From Sternotherus odoratus (lineage: Eukaryota > Chordata > Testudines > Kinosternidae): 64,000 nucleotides of DNA. The notes beneath the pieces are model-generated. The model was given only the letters and a program-made list of their open reading frames with translations. It did not search any database and was not told the DNA's origin. This document shows, one piece after another, positions 22,001 to 34,000 of this stretch; position 1 is the stretch's first letter; each line of letters begins with the position of its first letter. The position numbers and the translations under genes are program-made. The stretch spans positions 248,001 to 312,000 of the forward strand of contig JAVMKO010000022.1 of NCBI GenBank assembly GCA_032164245.1. The letters run 5' to 3'.

Positions 22001-25000
22001 CGAACCGGGGGGGGGGGGAGAGAAGAGCGGGGCCGGGGGAGGAGAAGAGAAGAGGCTTGGCGATGCGAACCGGGGGCGGGGGGGGAGAGAAGAGCGGCGC
22101 CGGGGGAGGAGAAGAGAAGAGGCTTGGCGATGCGAACCGGGGTGGGGGGGGGAAGGAGAAGAGAAGAGGCTTGGCGATGCGAACCGGGGGGGGGGGGGAG
22201 AAGAAGAGAACAGGCTTGGCGATGCGAACGGGGGGGGTGGGGAGAGAAGAGCGGGGCCGGGGGAGGAGAAGAGAAGAGGCTTGGCGATGCGAACCGGGGG
22301 GGGGGGAGAAGAAGAGAAGAGGCTTGGCGATGCGAACCGGGGGGGGGGGGGGGAAGAAGAAGAGAAGAGGCTTGGCGATGCGAACCGGGAGGGGGAAGAG
22401 AAGAGCGGCGCCGGGGGAGGAGAAGAGAAGAGGCTTGGCGATGTGAACGGGGGGGGGAGGGAGAGAAGAGCGGGGGAGGGGGGGGAGAGAAGAGCGGGGG
22501 AGGGGGGGAGAGAAGAGAAGAGGCTTGGCGATGCGAACCAGGGGAGGGGGTGGAGAGAAGAGCGGGGAGGGGAGAAGAGAAGAGGCTTGGCGATGCGAAC
22601 CGGGGGGGGGGGGAAGAAGAAGAGAAGAGGCTTGGCAATGCGAAACGGGGGGGGGGGGGAAGAATAAGAGAAGAGGCTTGGCGATGCGAACCGGGGGGGA
22701 GGGGGGAGAGAAGACCGGCGCCGGGGGAGGAGAAGAGAAGAGGCTTGGCGATGCAAACGGGGGAGGGGGGAGAAGAGCGGGGCCGGGGGAGGAGAAGAGA
22801 AGAGGCTTGGCGATGTGAACCGGGGGGGGGGGGAGAGAAGAGCGGGGGCTTGGCGATGTGAACCGGGGGGGGGGGGGAGAGAAGAGCGGGGGGGGGAGAA
22901 GACAAGAGGCTTGGCGATGCGAACCGGGAGGGGGGGGGAAGAAGAAGAGAAGAGGCTTGGCGATGCGAACCAGGGGGGGGGGGAGACAACAGCGGGGCCG
23001 GGGGAGGAGAAGAGAAGAGGCTTGGCGATGCGAACCGGGGGTGGGGGGGGGAGAGAAGAGCGGCGCCGGGGGAGGAGAAGAGAAGAGGCTTGGCGATGCG
23101 AACCGGGGTGGGGGAAGAAGAAGAGAAGAGGCTTGGCGATGCGAACGGGGGGGGGGAGAGAAGAGCGGGGCCGGGGGAGGAGAAGAGAAGAGGCTTGGCG
23201 ATGCAAACGGGGGAGGGGGGGGGAGAAGAGCGGGGCCGGGGGAGAAGAGAAGAGGCTTGGCGATGTGAAGGGGGGGGGGAGAGAAGAGCGGGGGAGGGGA
23301 GGGAGAGAAGAGAAGAGGCTTGGCGATGCGAACCAGGGGAGGGAAGGGAGAGAGAAGAGTGGGGGGGGGAGAAGAGAAGAGGCTTGGCGATGCGAATCGG
23401 GGGGGGGGAAGAAGAAGAGAAGAGGCTTGGCAATGCGAACCGGGGGGGGGGGAAGAAGAAGAGAAGAGGCTTGGCGATGCGAACCGGGGGGGGGGGAGAG
23501 AAGAGCGGGGCCGGGGGAGGAGAAGAGAAGAGGCTTGGCGATGCGAACCGGGGGCGGGGGGGGAGAGAAGAGCGGCGCCGGGGGAGGAGAAGAGAAGAGG
23601 GCTTGGCGATGCGAACCGGGGTGGGGGGGGGAAGGAGAAGAGAAGAGGCTTGGCGATGCGAACCGGGGGGGGGGGGGAGAAGAAGAGAAGAGGCTTGGCG
23701 ATGCGAACGGGGGGGGTGGGGAGAGAAGAGCGGGGCGGGGGAGGAGAAGAGAAGAGGCTTGGCGATGCGAACCGGGGGGGGGGGGGGAGAAGAAGAGAAG
23801 AGGCTTGGCGATGCGAACCGGGGGGGGGGGGGAAGAAGAAGAGAAGAGGCTTGGCGATGCGAACCGGAGGGGGAAGAGAAGAGCGGCGCCGGGGGAGGAG
23901 AAGAGAGAGGCTTGGCGATGTGAACGGGGGGGGGAGGGAGAGAAGAGCGGGGGAGGGGGGGAGAGAAGAGCGGGGGAGGGGGGGAGAGAAGAGAAGAGGC
24001 TTGGCGATGCGAACCAGGGGAGGGGGTGAAGAGCGGGGAGGGGAGAAGAGAAGAGGCTTGGCGATGCGAACCGGGGGGGGGGGGGAAGAGAAGAGAAGAG
24101 GCTTGGCAATGCGAAACGGGGGGGGGGGGGGGAAGAATAAGAGAAGAGGCTTGGCGATGCGAACGGGGGGGGGGGGAGAGAAGAGCGGGGCCGGGGGAGG
24201 AGAAGAGAAGAGGCTTGGCGATGCGAACCGGGGGGGGGGGGAGAGAAGAGCGGCGCCGGGGGAGGAGAAGAGGCTTGGCGATGCGAACCGGGGGGGGGGG
24301 GGGGAGAAGAAGAGAAGAGGCTTGGCGATGCGAACCGGGGGGGGGGGGGAAGAAGAGAAGAGGCTTGGCGATGCGAACCGGGGGGGGGGGAGAGAGAGCG
24401 GGGCCGGGGGAGGAGAAGAGAAGAGGCTTGGCGATGTGAACGGGGGGGGGGGAGAAGAGCGGGGCCGGGGGGGGGAAGATAAGAGCGGCGTCGGGAGAGG
24501 AGAAGAGAAGAGGCTTGACGATGCGAACCGGGGGGGGGGGGAGAAGAAGAGAAGAGGCTTGGCGATGCGAAACCGGCAGGGGGGGGGGAGAGAAGAGCGG
24601 GACCGGGGGAGGAGAAGAGAAGAGGCTTGGCGATGTGAACGGGGGGGGGGAAGAGAAGAGCGGGGGAGGGGGGGGGAAGAGAAGAGCGGGGGAGGGGGGG
24701 AGAGAAGAGAAGAGGCTTGGCGATGCGAACCGGGGGGGGGGGAGAAGAGCGGGGCCGGGGGGGGGGGGAGATAAGAGCGGCGCGGGAGAGAAGAGAAGAG
24801 GCTTGGCCATGCGAACCGGGGGGGGGGGGGAGAAGAAGAGAAGAGGCTTGCCGATGCGAACCGGCGGGGGGGGGGTGGAGAGAAGAGCGGAGCCGGGGGA
24901 GGAGAAGAGAAGAGGCTTGGTGATGCGAACCGGCGGGGGGGGGGAGAGAAGAGCGGGGCCGGGGAGGAGAAGAGAAGAGGCTTGGCGATGTGAACGGGGG

Positions 25001-28000
25001 GGGGGGAAGAGAAGAGCGGGGGAGGGGGGGGAGAGAAGAGCGGGGGAGGGGGGGAGAGAAGAGCGGGGGAGGGGGGGAGAGAAGAGCGGGGGAGGGGGGG
25101 GAGAGAAGAGAAGAGGCTTGACGATGCGAACCGGTGGGGGGGGAAGAGAAGAGCAGCGCCGGGGGAGGAGAAGAGAAGAGGCTTGGCGATGCGAACCGGG
25201 GTGGGGGAAGAAGAAGAGAAGAGGCTTGGCGATGCGAACCGGGGGGCGGGGGGGGGGGAGAAGAGCGGGCCGGGGGAGGGAGGGGGAAGAAGAGCGGGGC
25301 CAGGGGAGGAGAAGACAAGAGGCTTGGCGATGTGAACGGGGGGGGAAGAAGAGCGGGGCCGGGGGGGGGGAGAGAAGAGCGGCGCCGGGGGAGGAGAAGA
25401 GAAGAGGCTTGGCGATGCAAACCGGGGGGGGGGGGGAGAGAAGAGCGGCGCCGGGGGAGGAGAAGAGAAGAGGCTTGGCGATGCGAACCGGGGGGGAGGG
25501 GGGAGAGAAGACCGGCGCCGGGGGGAGGAGAAGAGAAGAGGCTTGGCGATGCAAACGGGGGAGGGGGGAGAAGAGCGGGGCCGGGGGAGGAGAAGAGAAG
25601 AGGCTTGGCGATGTGAACCGGGGAGGGGGGGGAGGAGAAGAGCGGGGGGGGGGGAGAAGACAAGAGGCTTGGCGATGCGAACCGGGAGGGGGGGGGGAAG
25701 AAGAAGAGAAGAGGCTTGGCGATGCGAACCGGGGGGGCGGGGGGAGACAAGAGCGGGGCCGGGGGGAGGAGAAGAGAAGAGGGCTTGGCGATGCGAACCG
25801 GGGGTGGGGGGGGGAGAGAAGAGCGGCGCCGGGGGAGAGAAGAGAAGAGGCTTGGCGATGCGAACCGGGGTGGGGGAAGAAGAAGAGAAGAGGCTTGGCG
25901 ATGCGAACGGGGGGGGGGAGAGAAGAGCGGGGCCGGGGGAGGAGAAGAGAGAGGCTTGGCGATGCAAACGGGGGAGGGGGGGGGAGAAGAGCGGGGCCGG
26001 GGGAGAAGAGAAGAGGCTTGGCGATGTGAAGGGGGGGGGAGAGAAGAGCGGGGGAGGGGAGGGAGAGAAGAGAAGAGGCTTGGCGATGCGAACCAGGGGA
26101 GGGGGGGGGAGAGAGAAGAGTGGGGGGGGAGAAGAGAAGAGGCTTGGCGATGCGAATCGGGGGGGGGAAGAAGAAGAGAAGAGGCTTGGCAATGCGAACC
26201 GGGGGGGGGGGGAAGAAGAAGAGAAGAGGCTTGGCGATGCGAACCGGGGGGGGGGGGAGAGAAGAGCGGGGCCGGGGGAGGAGAAGAGAAGAGGCTTGGC
26301 GATGCGAACCGGGGGCGGGGGGGGAGAGAAGAGCGGCGCCGGGGGAGGAGAAGAGAAGAGGCTTGGCGATGCGAACCGGGGGGGGGCGGGGAGGGAGAAG
26401 AGAAGAGGCTTGGCGATGCGAACCGGGGGGGGGGGGGAAGAAGAAGAGAAGAGGTTTGACGATGCGAACCGGGGGGGGGGGAAAGAAGAAGAGAAGAGGC
26501 TTGGCGATGCGAACCGGGGGGGGGGGGAAGAAGAAGAGAAGAGGCTTGGCGATGCGAACCGGGAGGGGAAGAGAAGAGCGGCGCCGGGGGAGGAGAAGAG
26601 AAGAGGCTTGGCGATGTGAACGGGGGGGGAGGAGAGAAGAGCGGGGGAGGGGGGGAGAGAAGAGCGGGGGAGGGGGGGAGAGAAGAGAAGAGGCTTGCGA
26701 TGCGAACCCAGGGGGAGGGGGGTGGAGAAGAGCGGGGGAGAGGGAGAAGAGAAGAGGCTTGGCGATGCGAACCGGGGGGGGGGGGGGAAGAAGAAGAGAA
26801 GAGGCTTGGCAATGCGAAACGGGGGGGGGGGAAGAATAAGAGAAGAGGCTTGGCGATGCGAACCGGGGGGGGGGGGGAGAGAAGAGCGGGGCCGGGGGAG
26901 GAGAAGAGAGAGGCTTGGCGATGCGAACCGGGGGGGGGGGGGGGAGAGAAGAGCGGCGCCGGGGGAGGAGAAGAGAAGAGGCTTGGCGATGCGAACCGGG
27001 GGGGGGGGGGAAGAAGAAGAGAAGAGGCTTGGCGATGCGAACCGGGGGGGGGGGGGGAAGAAGAGAAGAGGCTTGGCGATGCGAACCGGGGGGGGGGGGG
27101 AGAGAAGAGCGGGGCCGGGGGAGGAGAAGAGAAGAGGCTTGGCGATGTGAACGGGGGGGGGGAAGAAGAGCGGGGGCCGGGGGGGGGGAAGATAAGAGCG
27201 GCGCCGGAGAGGAGAAGAGAAGAGGCTTGACGATGCGAACCGGGGGGGGGGGGGGGGGGGGGAGAAGAAGAGAAGAGGCTTGGCGATGCGAACCGGCGGG
27301 GGGGGGGGGGGAGGAAGAGCGGGACCGGGGAGGAGAAGAGAAGAGGCTTGGCGATGTGAACGGGGGGGGGAAGAGAAGAGCGGGGGAGGGGGGGGGGGGA
27401 AGAGAAGAGCGGGGGAGGGGGGGAGAGAAGAGAAGAGGCTTGGCGATGCGAACCGGGGGGGGGGGGGGAGAAAGAGAAGAGGCTTGGCGATGCGAACCGG
27501 GGGCGGGGGGAAGAAGAAGGAAGAGGCTTGGCGATGCGAACCGGGGGGGGGGGGGGGGGAGAGAAGAGCGGCGCCGGGGAAGGAGAAGAGAAGAGGCTTG
27601 GCGATGCGAACCGGGGGGGGGGGGGGAGAGGAGAGCGGCGCCGGGGTGAGGAGAAGAGAAGAGGCTTGGCGATGCGAACCGGGGGGGGGGTGAGAGAAGA
27701 GCGGCGCCGGGGGAGGAGAAGAGAAGAGGCTTGGCGATGCGAACCGGGGGGGGGGGGGGGGAGAAGAAGAGAAGAGGCTTGGCGATGCCGAACCGGGGGG
27801 GGGGGGGGGGAAGAAGAGAAGAGGCTTGGCGATGCGTACCGGGGCGGGGGGGAAGAGAAGAGCGGCGCGCGGGTGAGGAGAAGAGAAGAGGCTTGGCGAT
27901 GCGAACCGGGGGGGGGTGAGAGAAGAGCGGGGCCGGGGGAGGAGAAGAGAAGAGGCTTGGCGATGTGAACGGCGGGGGGGGAGAAGAGCGGGGCCGGGGG

Positions 28001-31000
28001 GGGGAGATAAGAGCGGCGCCGGGGGAGGAGAAGAGAAGAGGCTTGGCGATGCGAACCGGGGGGGGGGGGAGAAGAGCGGGGCCGGGGGGGGGGGAGATAA
28101 GAGGCTTGGCGATGCGAACCGGGGGGGGGGGAGAGAGAGCGGGGCCGGGGGAGGAGAAGAGAAGAGGCTTGGCGATGCGAACCGGGGGGGGGGGAGAGGA
28201 GAGCGGCGCCGGGGGAGGAGAAGAGAAGAGGCTTGGCGATGCGAACCAGGGGGGGGGGGGGAGAAGAGAGAAGAGGCTTGGCGATGCGTACCGGGGCGGG
28301 GGGGAAGAGAAGAGCGGCGCCGGGGTGAGGAGAAGAGAAGAGGCTTGGCGATGCGAACCGGGGGGGGGGGTGAGAGAAGAGCGGGGCCGGGGGAGGAGAA
28401 GAGAAGAGGCTTGGCGATGTGAACGGCGGGGGGGGGAGAAGGAGCGGGGCCGGGGGGGGGGAGATAAGAGCGGCGCCGGGGGAGNNNNNNNNNNNNNNNN
28501 NNNNNNNNNNNNNNNNNNNNNNNNNNNNNNNNNNNNNNNNNNNNNNNNNNNNNNNNNNNNNNNNNNNNNNNNNNNNNNNNNNNNNNNNNNNNNNNNNNNN
28601 NNNNNNNNNNNNNNNNNNNNNNNNNNNNNNNNNNNNNNNNNNNNNNNNNNNNNNNNNNNNNNNNNNNNNNNNNNNNNNNNNNNNCGGCGTCGGGAGAGGA
28701 GAAGAGAAGAGGCTTGACGATGCGAACCGGGGGGGGGGGGGAGAAGAAGAGAAGAGGCTTGGCGATGCGAACCGGCAGGGGGGGGGGAGAGAAGAGCGGG
28801 ACCGGGGGAGGAGAAGAAGAGGCTTGGCGATGTGAACGGGGGGGGGGAAGAGAAGAGCGGGGGAGGGGGGGGGAAGAGAAGAGCGGGGGAGGGGGGGAGA
28901 GAAGAGAAGAGGCTTGGCGATGCGAACCGGGGGGGGGGAGAAGAGCGGGGCCGGGGGGGGGGGGAGATAAGAGCGGCGCCGGGAGAGAAGAGAAGAGGCT
29001 TGGCCATGCGAACCGGGGGGGGGGGGGAGAAGAAGAGAAGAGGCTTGCCGATGCGAACCGGCGGGGGGGGTGGAGAGAAGAGCGGAGCCGGGGGAGGAGA
29101 AGAGAAGAGGCTTGGTGATGCGAACCGGCGGGGGGGGGGAGAGAAGAGCGGGGCCGGGGGAGGAGAAGAGAAGAGGCTTGGCGATGTGAACGGGGGGGGG
29201 GGAAGAGAAGAGCGGGGGAGGGGGGGAGAGAAGAGCGGGGGAGGGGGGGAGAGAAGAGCGGGGGAGGGGGGGAGAGAAGAGCGGGGGAGGGGGGGAGAGA
29301 AGAGAAGAGGCTTGACGATGCGAACCGGTGGGGGGGGAAGAGAAGAGCAGCGCCGGGGGAGGAGAGAGAAGAGGCTTGGCGATGCGAACCGGGGTGGGGG
29401 AAGAAGAAGAGAAGAGGCTTGGCGATGCGAACGGGGGGGGGGGAGAGAAGAGCGGGGCCGGGGGAGGAGAAGAGAAGAGGCTTGGCGATGCAAACGGGGG
29501 AGGGGGGGGGAGAAGAGCGGGGCCGGGGGAGAAGAGAAGAGGCTTGGCGATGCGAACCGGGGGTGGGGGGGGGAGAGAAGAGCGGCGCCGGGGGAGGAGA
29601 AGAGAAGAGGCTTGGCGATGCGAACCGGGGTGGGGAAGAAGAAGAGAAGAGGCTTGGCGATGCGAACGGGGGGGGGGGAGAGAAGAGCGGGGCCGGGGGA
29701 GGAGAAGAGAAGAGGCTTGGCGATGCAAACGGGGGAGGGGGGGGGAGAAGAGCGGGGCCGGGGGAGAAGAGAAGAGGCTTGGCGATGTGAAGGGGGGGGG
29801 AGAGAAGAGCGGGGGAGGGGAGGGAGAGAAGAGAAGAGGCTTGCGATGCGAACCAGGGGAGGGAAGGGAGAGAGAAGAGTGGGGGGGGGAGAAGAGAAGA
29901 GGCTTGGCGATGCGAATCGGGGGGGGGGAAGAAGAAGAGAAGAGGCTTGGCAATGCGAACCGGGGGGGGGGGAAGAAGAAGAGAAGAGGCTTGGCGATGC
30001 GAACCGGGGGGGGGGGAGAGAAGAGCGGGGCCGGGGGAGGAGAAGAGAGAGGCTTGGCGATGCGAACCGGGGGCGGGGGGGGAGAGAAGAGCGGCGCCGG
30101 GGGAGGAGAAGAGAAGAGGCTTGGCGATGCGAACCGGGGTGGGGGGGGGAAGGAGAAGAGAAGAGGCTTGGCGATGCGAACCGGGGGGGGGGGGAGAAGA
30201 AGAGAAGAGGCTTGGCGATGCGAACGGGGGGGGTGGGGAGAGAAGAGCGGGCCGGGGGAGGAGAAGAGAAGAGGCTTGGCGATGCGAACCGGGGGGGGGG
30301 GGGAGAAGAAGAGAAGAGGCTTGGCGATGCGAACCGGGGGGGGGGGGGAAGAAGAAGAGAAGAGGCTTGGCGATGCGAACCGGGAGGGGGAAGAGAAGAG
30401 CGGCGCCGGGGAGGAGAAGAGAAGAGGCTTGGCGATGTGAACGGGGGGGGGGAGGGAGAGAAGAGCGGGGGAGGGGGGGGAGAGAAGAGCGGGGGAGGGG
30501 GGGAGAGAAGAGAAGAGGCTTGGCGATGCGAACCAGGGGAGGGGGTGAAGAGCGGGGAGGGGAGAAGAGAAGAGGCTTGGCGATGCGAACCGGGGGGGGG
30601 GGGAAGAAGAAGAGAAGAGGCTTGGCAATGCGAAACGGGGGGGGGGGGGGGGGAAGAATAAGAGAAGAGGCTTGGCGATGCGAACCGGGGGGGGGGGAGA
30701 GAAGAGCGGGGCCGGGGGAGGAGAAGAGAAGAGGCTTGGCGATGCGAACCGGGGGGGGGGGGGGAGAGAAGAGCGGCGCCGGGGGAGGAGAAGAGGCTTG
30801 GCGATGCGAACCGGGGGGGGGGGGGGAGAAGAAGAGAAGAGGCTTGGCGATGCGAACCGGGGGGGGGGGGAAGAAGAGAAGAGGCTTGGCGATGCGAACC
30901 GGGGGGGGGGGAGAGAAGAGCGGGGCCGGGGGAGGAGAAGAGAAGAGGCTTGGCGATGTGAACGGGGGGGGGGAGAAGAGCGGGGCCGGGGGGGGGAAGA

Positions 31001-34000
31001 TAAGAGCGGCGTCGGGAGAGGAGAAGAGAAGAGGCTTGACGATGCGAACCGGGGGGGGGGGGGAGAAGAAGAGAAGAGGCTTGGCGATGCGAACCGGCAG
31101 GGGGGGGGGAGAGAAGAGCGGGACCGGGGGAGGAGAAGAGAAGAGGCTTGGCGATGTGAACGGGGGGGGGGAAGAGAAGAGCGGGGGAGGGGGGGGGAAG
31201 AGAAGAGCGGGGGAGGGGGGGAGAGAAGAGAAGAGGCTTGGCGATGCGAACCGGGGGGGGGGGAGAAGAGCGGGGCCGGGGGGGGGGGGAGATAAGAGCG
31301 GCGCCGGGAGAGAAGAGAAGAGGCTTGGCCATGCGAACCGGGGGGGGGGGGGAGAAGAAGAGAAGAGGCTTGCCGATGCGAACCGGCGGGGGGGGTGGAG
31401 AGAAGAGCGGAGCCGGGGGAGGAGAAGAGAAGAGGCTTGGTGATGCGAACCGGCGGGGGGGGGGAGAGAAGAGCGGGGCCGGGGGAGGAGAAGAGAAGAG
31501 GCTTGGCGATGTGAACGGGGGGGGGGGAAGAGAAGAGCGGGGGAGGGGGGGAGAGAAGAGCGGGGGAGGGGGGGAGAGAAGAGCGGGGGAGGGGGGAGAG
31601 AAGAGCGGGGGAGGGGGGGAGAGAAGAGAAGAGGCTTGACGATGCGAACCGGTGGGGGGGGAAGAGAAGAGCAGCGCCGGGGGAGGAGAAGAGAAGAGGC
31701 TTGGCGATGCGAACCGGGGTGGGGGAAGAAGAAGAGAAGAGGCTTGGCGATGCGAACCGGGGGGCGGGGGGGAGAAGAGCGGGGCCGGGGAGGGAGGGGG
31801 AGAGAAGAGCGGGGCCAGGGGAGGAGAAGACAAGAGGCTTGGCGATGTGAACGGGGGGGGGGAAGAAGAGCGGGGCCGGGGGGGGGAGAGAAGAGCGGCG
31901 CCGGGGAGGAGAAGAGAAGAGGCTTGGCGATGCAAACCGGGGGGGGGGGGGAGAGAAGAGCGGCGCCGGGGGAGGAGAAGAGAAGAGGCTTGGCGATGCG
32001 AACCGGGGGGGAGGGGGGAGAGAAGACCGGCGCCGGGGGAGGAGAAGAGAAGAGGCTTGGCGATGCAAACGGGGGGAGGGGGGAGAAGAGCGGGGCCGGG
32101 GAGGAGAAGAGAGAGGCTTGGCGATGTGAACCGGGGGAGGGGGGGGAGAGAAGAGCGGGGGGGGGGAGAAGACAAGAGGCTTGGCGATGCGAACCGGGAG
32201 GGGGGGGGGGAAGAAGAAGAGAAGAGGCTTGGCGATGCGAACCGGGGGGGCGGGGGGAGACAAGAGCGGGGCCGGGGGAGGAGAAGAGAAGAGGCTTGGC
32301 GATGCGAACCGGGGGTGGGGGGGGGAGAGAAGAGCGGCGCCGGGGGAGGAGAAGAGAAGAGGCTTGGCGATGCGAACCGGGGTGGGGGAAGAAGAAGAGA
32401 AGAGGCTTGGCGATGCGAACGGGGGGGGGGAGAGAAGAGCGGGGCCGGGGGAGGAGAAGAGAAGAGGCTTGGCGATGCAAACGGGGGAGGGGGGGGGAGA
32501 AGAGCGGGGCCGGGGGAGAAGAGAAGAGGCTTGGCGATGTGAAGGGGGGGGAGAGAAGAGCGGGGGAGGGGAGGGAGAGAAGAGAAGAGGCTTGGCGATG
32601 CGAACCAGGGGAGGGGGGGAGAGAGAAGAGTGGGGGGGGAGAAGAGAAGAGGCTTGGCGATGCGAATCGGGGGGGGGAAGAAGAAGAGAAGAGGCTTGGC
32701 AATGCGAACCGGGGGGGGGGGGAAGAAGAAGAGAAGAGGCTTGGCGATGCGAACCGGGGGGGGGGGAGAGAAGAGCGGGGCCGGGGGAGGAGAAGAGAAG
32801 AGGCTTGGCGATGCGAACCGGGGGCGGGGGGGGAGAGAAGAGCGGCGCCGGGGGAGGAGAAGAGAAGAGGCTTGGCGATGCGAACCGGGGGGGGGCGGGG
32901 GAGGAGAAGAGAAGAGGCTTGCGATGCGAACGGGGGGGGGGGGAAGAAGAAGAGAAGAGGTTTGACGATGCGAACCGGGGGGGGGGGAAGAAGAAGAGAA
33001 GAGGCTTGGCGATGCGAACCGGGGGGGGGGGGAAGAAGAAGAGAAGAGGCTTGGCGATGCGAACCGGGAGGGGGAAGAGAAGAGCGGCGCCGGGGGAGGA
33101 GAAGAGAAGAGGCTTGGCGATGTGAACGGGGGGGGAGGGAGAGAAGAGCGGGGGAGGGGGGGAGAGAAGAGCGGGGGAGGGGGGAGAGAAGAGAAGAGGC
33201 TTGGCGATGCGAACCAGGGGAGGGGGTGGAGAGAAGAGCGGGGAGGGGAGAAGAGAAGAGGCTTGGCGATGCGAACCGGGGGGGGGGGGGGGAAGAAGAA
33301 GAGAAGAGGCTTGGCAATGCGAAACGGGGGGGGGGGAAGAATAAGAGAAGAGGCTTGGCGATGCGAACCGGGGGGGGGGGGGAGAGAAGAGCGGGGCCGG
33401 GGGAGGAGAAGAGAAGAGGCTTGGCGATGCGAACCGGGGGGGGGGGGAGAGAAGAGCGGCGCCGGGGGAGGAGAAGAGAAGAGGCTTGGCGATGCGAACC
33501 GGGGGGGGGGGGGAAGAAGAAGAGAAGAGGCTTGGCGATGCGAACCGGGGGGGGGGGGGGAAGAAGAGAAGAGGCTTGGCGATGCGAACCGGGGGGGGGG
33601 GAGAGAAGAGCGGGGCCGGGGGAGGAGAAGAGAAGAGGCTTGGCGATGTGAACGGGGGGGGGGAAGAAGAGCGGGGCCGGGGGGGGGGAAGATAAGAGCG
33701 GCGCCGGGAGAGGAGAAGAGAAGAGGCTTGACGATGCGAACCGGGGGGGGGGGGGGGGGGAGAAGAAGAGAAGAGGCTTGGCGATGCGAACCGGCGGGGG
33801 GGGGGGGGGAGAGAAGAGCGGGGACCGGGGGAGGAGAAGAGAAGAGGCTTGGCGATGTGAACGGGGGGGGGAAGAGAAGAGCGGGGGAGGGGGGGGGGGA
33901 AGAGAAGAGCGGGGGAGGGGGGGAGAGAAGAGAAGAGGCTTGGCGATGCGAACCGGGGGGGGGGGGGGAGAAGAAGAGAAGAGGCTTGGCGATGCGAACC

